Shown one piece after another: positions 26,511 through 35,723 of a DNA stretch of 64,000 nt. The position numbers and the translations under genes were made by a program. The notes beneath the pieces are model-generated. The model had not been told where the DNA came from. It ran no database searches and worked only from the letters and a program-made list of their open reading frames with translations. This DNA comes from Pseudomonas trivialis (GTDB taxonomy: Bacteria; Pseudomonadota; Gammaproteobacteria; Pseudomonadales; Pseudomonadaceae), in contig NZ_JYLK01000015.1 in NCBI RefSeq assembly GCF_001439805.1, forward strand, positions 99,956-163,955. The letters run 5' to 3'. Numbering within the stretch: the first letter of the stretch is position 1; every line of letters begins with the position of its first letter.

Positions 26511-27734
26511 ATGTATAGCTTTATAGCAGGCTTTACTCTATTGATAGTCGCAACTTTATCGCGTGTAACTATAAAAGATGCGTTCCATCCATCTTTTATA
26601 TTTCCTGCTATTTGGGGTGTTGGATTATGCTTAATAGCCTTCACTCCTTTATTAGGTTTTTATGCCGTTGAGTCTGAGGCGCTGCTGATTTTTATTTTGG
26701 GTGGTATGATATTTAGTGCGGTCTCTATTTGTATAACCTTTTTTGCCAAGAATTTCGTGTACGAAGGTTTTTTTTATCGCACACTTAATTTTAATGGTTT
26801 ATTTTTCCTCTTTGCTTTTTCGCATCTTCTGGTTTTACCGGTTGCTTACATTGATTTATCTGCGCTCGGTTCTGACTTTGAGCAAATATCATATAACGCA
26901 AGGGCAATGACGGTCGCTGGAGAGTCAATATTTGGCCGTCTAACAGCAAACTATCTGCTTCTAGGGCTGGTAATAATTCCGTTATTCACAATAGCCTTGG
27001 CTCAGAGAAGAATAGGATGGCTGAAGTATCTTGTAATCGCTTTACCATGGTGTGCTCTAATCTTAGTTGGTAGCGGCAGGGCTGGGTTGGTTCAGATGTT
27101 GTTAGGCTTGGTATTTATTTATCGAGTTGTAAATAAAAAACTTCCTATTAAGATAATGGTGTACTTGGGGCTGTTGCTTTTGATAATTTTATTTGTTGGC
27201 GCTATCGCAACAAATAAAATTGATGTTAGCTCAGATGAAAGTTTGGGCGAAATTATTTTTATAATGCTAAAGCATGTAGCAAGTTATGCCCTGCAAGGGC
27301 CAATCCTGTTTTCACTGTATTTTGATGGTGCCGTTCAAGTCTTCGAAAATTGGAGCCCCTTTATATCGGTTTGTCACTTACTGTCCATGTTTCAGTTATG
27401 TACGCCTTCAGCCATGCACGCCGAGTTTAATTTGTACGGTGATGGATTAGATGGTAATGTTTATAGTTTGTATTTCTCCATTTTTCCTGGCTTTGGTGTT
27501 ATGGGTGTAGTTTTTTTCATAGCACTATATTCCGCAGCTTCAACCTATGCTTATTTGAAGGCTAAGCAAGGCCACATTTTCTACATGGTTATTTCGGCTT
27601 ACTTATATTCGGCGATTGTCCTGTCATTGTTTTCGGATAATTTTTTGCCTTCGTTATGGTTCTTTATTAAGGTCTTTGTGATTGTGATTTTTGTTTTGTT
27701 ATTTTTTTCAAAAAAACAATTTCACAAGGGCTAG
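26511..27734 (+). CDS. wzy: O-antigen polymerase Wzy
   Basis: A 407-aa integral membrane protein with about ten predicted helices and a large central extracytoplasmic loop (about residues 260-330), the layout of repeat-unit polymerases. Little sequence conservation is expected in Wzy, so the call rests on topology, AT-richness and position in a Wzx/Wzy-type cluster that otherwise lacks a polymerase. A notable stretch is LVGSGRAGLVQMLLGL, resembling the oligosaccharide repeat unit polymerase family. The start ATG has GAGGCGAT before it. Confidence 0.82.
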   Translation: MYSFIAGFTLLIVATLSRVTIKDAFHPSFIFPAIWGVGLCLIAFTPLLGFYAVESEALLIFILGGMIFSAVSICITFFAKNFVYEGFFYRTLNFNGLFFLFAFSHLLVLPVAYIDLSALGSDFEQISYNARAMTVAGESIFGRLTANYLLLGLVIIPLFTIALAQRRIGWLKYLVIALPWCALILVGSGRAGLVQMLLGLVFIYRVVNKKLPIKIMVYLGLLLLIILFVGAIATNKIDVSSDESLGEIIFIMLKHVASYALQGPILFSLYFDGAVQVFENWSPFISVCHLLSMFQLCTPSAMHAEFNLYGDGLDGNVYSLYFSIFPGFGVMGVVFFIALYSAASTYAYLKAKQGHIFYMVISAYLYSAIVLSLFSDNFLPSLWFFIKVFVIVIFVLLFFSKKQFHKG

Positions 27735-27744
27735 GGTTAAATTT

Positions 27745-28776
27745 ATGAAAAAAGAAATTTCGGTTATGGCATTCACGCAGGGCGAAAAGGTGCCAAGTAC
27801 ACGGTTTAGAGTGGACTATTTAAAATGTGGCTTAAAAGAAAAAAAAATAAAAATCAATATCTCTAACGCTTATGAAAGTGCTTATCCGCCCAGTGAGCGT
27901 AAGCAAAGATTGCTTTGGGCTATCAAAGAGTTTTGCTCCAGGCTTTTTGGTGTCTGCAAAAGTTTCAAATTCGATGTGGTTATATTGCAGAGGGAGATGA
28001 TTTCGACGATACCTACTCTGGAGAGGTTTACCAAAAAACCACGAATTTTAGATGTTGATGACGCAATTTGGCTACGCCGAGATGGATGGGCGGCCAATGC
28101 GATTGCGAAACACGTTGATCATATAGTTTGTGGAAATACTTATATCGCCGATTATTTTCGTAAGTTTGGCAAGCCAATAACTATTATTGCCACTCCGGTC
28201 AATATTGATAGGTTTTTTCCTTTAAAAAAAGATTGCGTTGCCAAGATAATTGGATGGTCTGGCACGTCTGGAGGTTTCAAGTTTTTATATGATATAGAAG
28301 ATGTTCTGGCTCAGGTGCTTAAGGATAATCAAGGTTGGAGGTTGCGCATTGTTTCTGATCAGTACCCGCGCTTCAACAAAATACCTGATGAGTCGATTGA
28401 GTTTGTACAGTGGGCAGTGGAGAATGAAGTCAACTCAATCGCCACTATGGATATTGGGCTGATGCCACTGGATGATACTGAATGGTCGCGAGGCAAGTGC
28501 AGCTATAAGATGTTACTTTATATGGCTTGCGGTGTTCCGGTCGTTGTATCTGACTTTGGTATGAATAGCGAAATTTTAAAAAATGGGTTTGTCGGTTATG
28601 GAGCCATTACGCCTGCTGAATGGTATAGCTCTTTAAACGCATTGATTAATAGTCCGCTAGACAGAGAACTTGCGGGCCAGCATGCTAGAGATATCGTTGT
28701 TAAAAAGTATTCCCAATATCAGGCTTTTAATGAATGGGAGAGAGTGATCAGAGAGACTGCTGAAAAAAGCCGCTAA
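27745..28776 (+). CDS. Glycosyltransferase (GT-B, family 4-like)
   Basis: A 343-aa protein with GT-B layout. The N-terminal acceptor half includes GEKVPSTRFRVDYLK and LDVDDAIWLRRDGW. The C-terminal half carries IIGWSGTSGGFKFLYDIED and KCSYKMLLYMACGVPVVVS, the region that binds nucleotide sugar. The start at 27745 follows AGGGTTAAATTT; the frame overlaps the end of wzy further upstream but that part is not family sequence. The sugar is unknown. It is one of four extension transferases in the cluster. Confidence 0.82.
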   Translation: MKKEISVMAFTQGEKVPSTRFRVDYLKCGLKEKKIKINISNAYESAYPPSERKQRLLWAIKEFCSRLFGVCKSFKFDVVILQREMISTIPTLERFTKKPRILDVDDAIWLRRDGWAANAIAKHVDHIVCGNTYIADYFRKFGKPITIIATPVNIDRFFPLKKDCVAKIIGWSGTSGGFKFLYDIEDVLAQVLKDNQGWRLRIVSDQYPRFNKIPDESIEFVQWAVENEVNSIATMDIGLMPLDDTEWSRGKCSYKMLLYMACGVPVVVSDFGMNSEILKNGFVGYGAITPAEWYSSLNALINSPLDRELAGQHARDIVVKKYSQYQAFNEWERVIRETAEKSR

Positions 28777-28832
28777 TGAAGAAGTAAATTTATACTGTTT
28801 GCCTGAAAAATTAATTAGGGAAGGATTTCGTA

Positions 28833-30719
28833 GTGTGTGGAATAGCCGGTTACTTTCATTCGAAGCCGTCCTATATAACTGATCGTCATGTCGTTCAGAT
28901 GGTTCAGGCCATAAATAAGCGTGGCCCCGACGGTTCTGGAACATGGACTGATAATGCCCAGGTTGTATTAGGTCATGCTCGTCTGGCTATTCAGGACCTC
29001 TCACCCGCAGGCCATCAGCCGATGCAAAGCGCGAATGGCCGTTATGTGATCGCGTTCAACGGCGAAATTTACAATCATCGGACCCTCCGAAAATCACTCG
29101 AAATCCATTCCGAGGCGCCTGTTTGGCGCGGGCACTCAGACACGGAGACTCTTTTAGCATGCTTCAACAGCTGGGGTGTCGAGAAAACGCTTCAAGCTAC
29201 AGTGGGAATGTTTGCTATCGCTTTGTGGGATCGTGTAGAAAATAAGCTTGTGCTTGCACGTGACCGACTGGGTGAAAAGCCGCTTTATTGGGGGTGGTTG
29301 GGTGATATTCTGGTTTTCGGGTCTGAGCTTAAAGCGCTTAAACAACATCCCGATTTCGAAGCAACTATTGATAGGGGCGCGTTATCTTTATACCTCCGCC
29401 ATAATTATGTACCGGCCCCTTATAGCATATATACAGGTATAGAAAAACTCATGCCTGGTCAGTATGTCAGTATTGTCTTGGGCCAAAATAGAAAGTCGGT
29501 TAAGCCAGCATTTTTTTGGACGTACAATGAAGCTGTTGTAAGGGGGTTGGATCAGCCCTTGGTTGGCAGCGAAGCTACCATTGTAAACGCTCTTGAATTG
29601 CAGCTAGATGAAAGTGTTGGAATGCAAATGCTATCCGATGTGCCCCTAGGTGCGTTTTTAAGCGGCGGCGTCGACAGCAGCCTAATTGTTGGGCTGATGC
29701 AGAAACAAAGTCAGCGGCCAGTCAAAACGTTCACCATCGGTTTCAGTGAGGCTGGCTTTAACGAGGCGGAACATGCCTTGGCTGTTTCCCGCCACCTGGG
29801 TACCGAGCATACGGAAATATACATTCAGCCTAAAGACGCTTTGGATGTTATTCCTCACTTACCGGAAATTTATTGTGAGCCATTTGCCGACAGCTCACAG
29901 ATTCCAACGTTTTTGGTTAGCCAGCTTGCAAAACAGCAAGTCACGGTTGCTCTGAGCGGTGACGCTGGCGATGAGCTGTTCGGCGGCTATAATCCTTATC
30001 AATTCACACCGCGGGCGTGGAATTACATCAGTAAATTGCCGGTCTCTTTACGGCGGTTGGCGGCGTCATCCCTGAAAGTTCTGCCGTTGGAAGGTAGGAT
30101 CGAAAAGCTGGTGGATATTATGCACACCTCTACCCGAGAAGATTTTTATCGGCAGATGATCAGCCACTGGAAGGACCCCCTTATTGCGGTAAGAGGTGCG
30201 AAAGAGCCTGCAACGCTGTTGGATACACCCACCAGCTGGCCCTTGGTTAAGTGTAGGTATGAAGAGTGGATGATGGCGATGGATGCGCAAACCTATATGG
30301 TCGACGATATCTTGGTAAAGGTTGATCGCGCCGCGATGGCCAATAGCCTTGAAACACGTGTTCCACTCTTAGATCATCGTGTTGTCGAATTCGCTTGGCG
30401 TATTCCCTTGCATTTGAAAATTCGTCAGGGTGTAGGCAAGTGGGTATTAAGAGAAGTGCTCTATCGGCATGTTCCTCGGCAGTTGATTGAACGTCCCAAA
30501 AAAGGATTTTCCATTCCTATCGCTTCTTGGTTGCGTGGACCATTGCGTGAGTGGGCGGAAAATCTGTTGAGCGAAAGCCGACTACGTCAGGAAGGTTATT
30601 TTCACCCAGCGCCTATCCGGTATATCTGGACGCAGCACCTTGCTGGACGTTCGGATTATTCGAGCAGGCTGTGGAGCGTTTTGATGTTCCAGGCGTGGCT
30701 GGAGGAGCAGGGCCGGTGA
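28833..30719 (+). CDS. AsnB-like glutamine amidotransferase (WbpS type), first copy
   Basis: A 628-aa class II glutamine amidotransferase fused to an asparagine-synthetase-like ATP domain. The catalytic Cys2 (MCGIAGYF) is intact after the GTG start, with FNGEIYNH and HSDTETLL in the glutaminase half. The PP-loop FLSGGVDSSLIVGL lies near residue 280, and LSGDAGDELFGGYN further on. In O-antigen loci such as P. aeruginosa O6 this family (WbpS) is thought to convert a uronic acid, for example GalNAcA, to its amide. Its stop overlaps the next gene by four bases (GTGA). A paralogue follows one gene later. Confidence 0.88.
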   Translation: MCGIAGYFHSKPSYITDRHVVQMVQAINKRGPDGSGTWTDNAQVVLGHARLAIQDLSPAGHQPMQSANGRYVIAFNGEIYNHRTLRKSLEIHSEAPVWRGHSDTETLLACFNSWGVEKTLQATVGMFAIALWDRVENKLVLARDRLGEKPLYWGWLGDILVFGSELKALKQHPDFEATIDRGALSLYLRHNYVPAPYSIYTGIEKLMPGQYVSIVLGQNRKSVKPAFFWTYNEAVVRGLDQPLVGSEATIVNALELQLDESVGMQMLSDVPLGAFLSGGVDSSLIVGLMQKQSQRPVKTFTIGFSEAGFNEAEHALAVSRHLGTEHTEIYIQPKDALDVIPHLPEIYCEPFADSSQIPTFLVSQLAKQQVTVALSGDAGDELFGGYNPYQFTPRAWNYISKLPVSLRRLAASSLKVLPLEGRIEKLVDIMHTSTREDFYRQMISHWKDPLIAVRGAKEPATLLDTPTSWPLVKCRYEEWMMAMDAQTYMVDDILVKVDRAAMANSLETRVPLLDHRVVEFAWRIPLHLKIRQGVGKWVLREVLYRHVPRQLIERPKKGFSIPIASWLRGPLREWAENLLSESRLRQEGYFHPAPIRYIWTQHLAGRSDYSSRLWSVLMFQAWLEEQGR

Positions 30720-31858
30720 AAGTTACCCATATTATTGTTGGCCTTAATATCGGTGGCGCTGAGTTAATGCTGCGTCGAATCTGTGAGTCTTTCAACTCCA
30801 ATTCCGATGACGAACACAATGTCATTTCTTTAACGGATCTGGGCGAAGTCGGTTCATTGTTGCGTGCTCAGGGTGTTACCGTTGATACCTTAGGCATGCG
30901 AGGCGCCTGGGACGTTTTTAGCGCATTCAGCAAGCTTGTGCGTTTTTTACGGTCTACTAAGCCTGACGTGGTACAAACTTGGATGTATCACGCTGATTTG
31001 CTGGGCGGGCTCGCTGCACGTCGGGTCGGTATAAAGGCGGTTATCTGGGGTATCAGAACCACGGACGTCAGTAGAGGGGGAGGAAAGGCGACAATCGTTA
31101 TTCGCAGACTTTGTGCGTGGCTTTCGTCGAGAGTGCCTAGCGTCATCGTCTGTGCTGCGCAAGCGTCGAGAGCGTCGCATGTCGCGGTAGGCTACTCCCC
31201 CGGCAGAATGACTGTCATTCCCAATGGGTTTGACCTGGACCGCCTGGTTGCTGAACCTCAAGAACGTGAAGCAATTCGATCGAACCACGGTATCGATGAG
31301 GGTGCTTTGGTTATTGGTAGTCTCGGACGTTATAACAAAGTTAAAGACCACTCCAGTTTCGTCACGGCAGCCGGGTTTGTTGCCGCCCGATTTGCACATG
31401 TCAAGTTCCTGATGGTAGGTCGTGACGTGGATCGCGCCAACGAGGCGCTAATGGCCGAAATTATGGCAACTGGATACGCTGATCGGTTCGTGCTTCTGGG
31501 TGAGCGTCGTGATGTCCCTGCATGTTTTAAGGCGATGGATATATTTTGCCTGCACTCTCTCACCGAAGGCTTTCCCAATGTTTTAGGCGAAGCCATGAGT
31601 ATGGCGTTGCCTTGCGTGACGACAGAAGCCGGAGATGCTGCTTTTCTGCTGGGTGAAAATGGACTTGTCGTGCCAGTACAAGACCCTCTGGCATTGTCTG
31701 AGGCCTTGGCGAAGATTGCAGTGTTGACTGCCGACGAACGCTCAGCGATGGGACAGGGTGCCTATAAGCGGATCGTTGAAAATTTCACGATGAAATGTGC
31801 AGAGCATAAATTTAAAGCAATCTATGACAGTCTTTACTCAAATCAGGACATTCATTGA
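30716..31858 (+). CDS. Glycosyltransferase family 4 (WbpT-like position)
   Basis: A 380-aa GT-B retaining transferase. The N-terminal glycine motif THIIVGLNIGGAELMLRR is near residue 4. The C-terminal EX7E region is HSLTEGFPNVLGEAMSMALP near residue 285, with IGSLGRYNKVKDHSSFV marking the donor domain. The GTG start overlaps the preceding amidotransferase stop, and its own TGA overlaps the ATG of the second amidotransferase, so the three are translated as a coupled unit. The sugar is unknown; a HexNAcA is plausible from context. Confidence 0.87.
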   Translation: MKVTHIIVGLNIGGAELMLRRICESFNSNSDDEHNVISLTDLGEVGSLLRAQGVTVDTLGMRGAWDVFSAFSKLVRFLRSTKPDVVQTWMYHADLLGGLAARRVGIKAVIWGIRTTDVSRGGGKATIVIRRLCAWLSSRVPSVIVCAAQASRASHVAVGYSPGRMTVIPNGFDLDRLVAEPQEREAIRSNHGIDEGALVIGSLGRYNKVKDHSSFVTAAGFVAARFAHVKFLMVGRDVDRANEALMAEIMATGYADRFVLLGERRDVPACFKAMDIFCLHSLTEGFPNVLGEAMSMALPCVTTEAGDAAFLLGENGLVVPVQDPLALSEALAKIAVLTADERSAMGQGAYKRIVENFTMKCAEHKFKAIYDSLYSNQDIH

Positions 31859-33813
31859 TGTGTGGTTTTAGCGGGATTTTCCAAGCCGGTAATGATGATT
31901 TGGTCTCTGTCATTACCCGGATGAACGATGCCCTTACGCATCGTGGCCCCGACGATCGTGGGGTGTGGGTCGACGATAATGTGGGGTTGGCCCTCGGGCA
32001 TCGACGCTTGGCAATTGTCGAGTTGTCGGAGGCTGGTCACCAGCCTATGTATTCCAGTTGCGGACGATTTGTAATTGCTTTCAACGGCGAGATCTATAAC
32101 CACGCCGAACTCCGGCGGAAGTTGGACATTGAGGGGTTGTCGCCGCCGGTATGGCGAGGTAATTCTGATACCGAGGTACTGGTTACAGGCCTTGCTCGCT
32201 GGGGAGTCGAAAAGACCTTACAAGCTTCGGTGGGGATGTTTGCCTTCGCGCTGTGGGATAGGCAAGAACAAGTATTGACACTTGCGCGTGACCGGATGGG
32301 TGAAAAGCCTTTGTATTATGGCTGGCAGGGCGACACTCTGCTTTTAGGTTCAGAGCTTAAGGCTATCAAGGCTTTCCCGCAGTTCATCTGGGAAGTGGAT
32401 CGCAACGCTTTGGCGTTGTTGCTTCGTCACAACTGCATTCCGGCGCCTTACAGTATTTACAAAGGCATCGCGAAGCTTGAGCCTGGTCACTACGTAATGC
32501 TTGCACTGAACAATCTCCCTGCCGCGAAAGCCTCAGTCCCTCAGGCTTATTGGCGTTTCAATGACGCAGTTGCGAATGGCATCGCCAATCCCTTCCAAGG
32601 AACCCCCGAACAAGCAACGGATTTACTAGAGGCACAATTACGTTCCACTATTGGCCAGCAAATGCTTGCAGATGTGCCTTTGGGGGCGTTTCTGAGCGGC
32701 GGTGTTGATAGCAGCACAATCGTAGCTATGATGCAGGCACAAAGTACTCAGCCGGTTCTTACGTTCACTATAGGATTTGACGAAGGCGGCTATGACGAAG
32801 CTACACATGCCAAGGCTGTCGCCCGGCACTTGGGTACGCAACATACAGAGTTGTACGTGCGTCCTGAGGACGCATTAGCGATGATTGCGCGTCTACCCTC
32901 GATGTATTGCGAGCCGTTCAGCGATAGCTCGCAGATTCCTACGTTTCTGGTCAGCCAAATGGCCAGCAAGCATCTGAAGGTTGTATTAAGTGGTGACGGG
33001 GGAGACGAGCTCTTCGGCGGTTATAACCGGTACCTCACCGCCAAGAAGGTCTGGTCGAAAATGCAGCAGTTGCCGCCATTTGCCCGTCAATTAAGCGCCG
33101 AGCTGTTACGGTCACTTTCGCCCTCTAGCTGGGATACTCTGTTCCATATCTTCAAGCCATTGTTGCCTAGGCGTTTACATCTTAGTACGCCAGGTGATAA
33201 GGCGCATAAATTGTCTGAGGTTCTTAAGCTCGCCGACGGTCACGAGTTCTACCACCGGTTGAACAGTCACTGGGCCGATCCTGCTAGCGTCGTGATCGAT
33301 GGTAAAGAGCCCAAAACCATTTTCACTGATTCTTCACGCTGGCCGCAAACCAATAGCTTTGAACATTGGATGATGGCAATGGATGCGCAAACCTATATGT
33401 CGGATGACATCATGGTTAAGCTTGATCGTGCAACCATGGCGGCTAGCATTGAGGGGCGTGTGCCGTTGCTTGACCATAGAATCGTCGAACTGGCTTGGCG
33501 TATGCCGCTTGATCTGAAAATTCGCAATGGGCAAGGCAAGTGGTTGCTGCGTGAGGTGTTGTATCGACATGTTCCCAAGGAACTTATCGAACGCCCGAAG
33601 CAAGGATTTGGCATTCCGCTGGACAGCTGGCTTCGAGGGCCTCTACGGGATTGGGCGGAGGAGCTTTTAAGCGAGGATCGGCTGCGTAGCGAAGGATATT
33701 TTCATGCAGAGCCTATCAGGCGTAAATGGGCGGAGCATTTGAGTGGCAAAAAAAATTGGCAGCACCACCTCTGGGATATCCTAATGTTTCAAGCATGGCT
33801 GGCTGAGCAATAA
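31858..33813 (+). CDS. AsnB-like glutamine amidotransferase, second copy
   Basis: A 651-aa paralogue of the amidotransferase two genes upstream, with the same architecture: Cys2 nucleophile (MCGFSGIFQ), FNGEIYNH, GNSDTEVLV, PP-loop FLSGGVDSSTIVAM, and LSGDGGDELFGGYN. Long stretches such as QTYM.DDI followed by lethally conserved catalytic blocks match the first copy, so a tandem duplication around the intervening glycosyltransferase is likely, but divergence is clear throughout. Both copies keep the residues needed for glutaminase and synthetase chemistry, which suggests two different amidated residues or positions. The ATG overlaps the preceding stop (TGATG). Confidence 0.88.
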   Translation: MCGFSGIFQAGNDDLVSVITRMNDALTHRGPDDRGVWVDDNVGLALGHRRLAIVELSEAGHQPMYSSCGRFVIAFNGEIYNHAELRRKLDIEGLSPPVWRGNSDTEVLVTGLARWGVEKTLQASVGMFAFALWDRQEQVLTLARDRMGEKPLYYGWQGDTLLLGSELKAIKAFPQFIWEVDRNALALLLRHNCIPAPYSIYKGIAKLEPGHYVMLALNNLPAAKASVPQAYWRFNDAVANGIANPFQGTPEQATDLLEAQLRSTIGQQMLADVPLGAFLSGGVDSSTIVAMMQAQSTQPVLTFTIGFDEGGYDEATHAKAVARHLGTQHTELYVRPEDALAMIARLPSMYCEPFSDSSQIPTFLVSQMASKHLKVVLSGDGGDELFGGYNRYLTAKKVWSKMQQLPPFARQLSAELLRSLSPSSWDTLFHIFKPLLPRRLHLSTPGDKAHKLSEVLKLADGHEFYHRLNSHWADPASVVIDGKEPKTIFTDSSRWPQTNSFEHWMMAMDAQTYMSDDIMVKLDRATMAASIEGRVPLLDHRIVELAWRMPLDLKIRNGQGKWLLREVLYRHVPKELIERPKQGFGIPLDSWLRGPLRDWAEELLSEDRLRSEGYFHAEPIRRKWAEHLSGKKNWQHHLWDILMFQAWLAEQ

Positions 33814-33814
33814 A

Positions 33815-34942
33815 ATGAAATTTTTTTTAATCGCAAGTTACGCTGACTCACTGATAAATTTCCGTGGCCCTTTAGTTGATGCGTTACGTGCACAGGGACA
33901 GGAGGTTCACGTTGCCGCTCCGGATATGCCTTTTGGCTCAGATGTTCGCGTGCACCTCGAGCAGAAGGGCGTAGTGGTGCACGAGATACCTCTAAGGCGA
34001 GTGGGTATGAACCCATTTTCCGATCTGATGACTCTTTTTGCACTTTGTAAGCTGATGCGGGATATCAAGCCTGATTCGGTATTAGCCTATACAGTCAAAC
34101 CGGTTATCTATGGCTTGTTAGCCGCGCGGATCATGAAGATAAAGCGCCGTTTCGCGCTGATTACGGGTTTGGGTTATGCATTTCAGTCAGAGGATAACCA
34201 GGCTGTTAGCTCTCGAGGAATGCTTAAGATACTCGTTCAACGCCTGTACGCACTTTCTCTGAGCTTCGCAACGCGGGTTTTCTTTCAGAACCCGGACGAC
34301 GAAGCTCTTTTCAGGTATTTGCACTTGATCTCGGTTGATACACCATCGACTATTGTAAATGGTTCGGGTGTCGACGTTAACGATTTCAACGTTGCGTCCT
34401 TTCCAGAACATCTCAGTTTTCTCCTGATTGCTCGACTATTGGGCGATAAGGGTATCCGAGAGTTTGTCAGCGCAGCGCGTGAGGTGAAATCTACACGCGC
34501 AGATGTGAAGTTCAGGATCGTGGGATGGATTGATGAAAATCCTAACGCTATTCTCCGCGAGGAACTCGATGCGTGGATTGCAGAGGGCACAGTTGAATAT
34601 CTGGGTCGGCTGAAAGATGTAAGGCCCGCCATTGCAAGCTCAAGTGTTTATGTTCTGCCCTCTTATAGGGAGGGTACGCCTCGAACTGTTCTGGAGGCGA
34701 TGGCCATGGGACGGGCAGTAATTACAACTGATGCTCCTGGATGTCGGGAAACTGTGGTTGATGGTGTGAACGGGTTCCTGATTCCGGTCAAGAATGTCGA
34801 TAAGCTTACTGCGGCCATGTTGAAATTTGCTGAGAACCCGCATCTTGTTTCTATGCTGGGTAGGAAGTCTCGTGAGCTGGCAGAACTTAAGTACGATGTT
34901 AAAAAAGTCAATGCAGCGATGTTACAAGGCATGGGGATTTAA
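33815..34942 (+). CDS. PglA-like GT4 glycosyltransferase
   Basis: A 375-aa GT-B enzyme resembling PglA/WbpU transferases that add GalNAc-type sugars to a lipid-linked bacillosamine-type acceptor. Seen: SLINFRGPLVDALRAQGQEV at the N-terminus, LAYTVKPVIYGLLAAR, ALITGLGYAF, and the donor-site VLPSYREGTPRTVLEAMAMG near residue 285. It starts one base after the second amidotransferase stop and stands 104 bp before the PglC-like initiating enzyme, which fits a role as second-sugar transferase. The assignment to PglA is by resemblance and context only. Confidence 0.83.
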   Translation: MKFFLIASYADSLINFRGPLVDALRAQGQEVHVAAPDMPFGSDVRVHLEQKGVVVHEIPLRRVGMNPFSDLMTLFALCKLMRDIKPDSVLAYTVKPVIYGLLAARIMKIKRRFALITGLGYAFQSEDNQAVSSRGMLKILVQRLYALSLSFATRVFFQNPDDEALFRYLHLISVDTPSTIVNGSGVDVNDFNVASFPEHLSFLLIARLLGDKGIREFVSAAREVKSTRADVKFRIVGWIDENPNAILREELDAWIAEGTVEYLGRLKDVRPAIASSSVYVLPSYREGTPRTVLEAMAMGRAVITTDAPGCRETVVDGVNGFLIPVKNVDKLTAAMLKFAENPHLVSMLGRKSRELAELKYDVKKVNAAMLQGMGI

Positions 34943-35046
34943 TTATGATTTCCCGTTTCAGCTACACGTTATTTTCTAAAAAGTAGAAGCGTCTGGTTCA
35001 TAAATATATTTTAATTGTTGCTTATATAATATATGTCAGGTGGATA

Positions 35047-35649
35047 ATGTTGAAGCGTTCATTAGATTTTTTAGTTTCGTTGTGTGCTCTGCTTTTATTG
35101 GCCCCGGTCATGGTCGTAATCGCTTGGTTGGTCAAACGGAAGCTTGGTTCGCCCGTCCTTTTTAGTCAAGTCAGACCGGGGCTGAACGCGAAGCCATTCA
35201 CGATGCTAAAGTTTCGGACGATGCGTGATGCGGTTGGCAGTGATGGCAAACCTTTGCCCGACTCAATGCGCATGACTCGGTTCGGCACCTTTCTACGCTC
35301 CAGTAGTATGGATGAACTTCCTGGCCTCTTTAATGTACTCAAAGGGGACATGAGCCTTGTTGGACCCAGGCCGCTTCTTATGGAGTACCTCCCTCTTTAT
35401 AGCGCCGAGCAATATCGCCGTCATCATGTCAGGCCTGGTGTGACGGGATGGGCTCAGGTGAATGGCAGGAACTCTTTGAGCTGGGAGGAGAAATTTAAAC
35501 TAGACGTATGGTATGTTGACAACCGGAACCTTTGGCTTGACATTAGAGTGGTTTTTTTGACGCTGAAGAAAATCGTGGCCAGGGAAGGTATTAATGCAAG
35601 TGGTGAAGCAACAATGCAGCGGTTTACGGGCTCAAAGGAGCCTGAATAA
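35047..35649 (+). CDS. Initiating sugar-phosphate transferase, PglC-like
   Basis: A 200-aa monotopic phosphoglycosyl transferase that moves a sugar 1-phosphate from UDP-sugar to undecaprenyl phosphate. It has a single N-terminal re-entrant hydrophobic helix (LDFLVSLCALLLLAPVMVV). The family core follows: KFRTMRD, RFGTFLRSSSMDELPGLFNV with the catalytic Asp-Glu, GDMSLVGPRPLL, and VRPGVTGWAQVNGRN. Its length equals that of C. jejuni PglC, the bacillosamine enzyme, not the long WbaP or WcaJ type. This differs from WbpL, the usual Pseudomonas initiator, which is absent here. Confidence 0.9.
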   Translation: MLKRSLDFLVSLCALLLLAPVMVVIAWLVKRKLGSPVLFSQVRPGLNAKPFTMLKFRTMRDAVGSDGKPLPDSMRMTRFGTFLRSSSMDELPGLFNVLKGDMSLVGPRPLLMEYLPLYSAEQYRRHHVRPGVTGWAQVNGRNSLSWEEKFKLDVWYVDNRNLWLDIRVVFLTLKKIVAREGINASGEATMQRFTGSKEPE

Positions 35650-35723
35650 ATAGTGATGAATTTTTATGAGAGTGAACTTTATAGTAATATGTCCTTTTCG
35701 GCATAAAAATTAGGATTCTGTGT

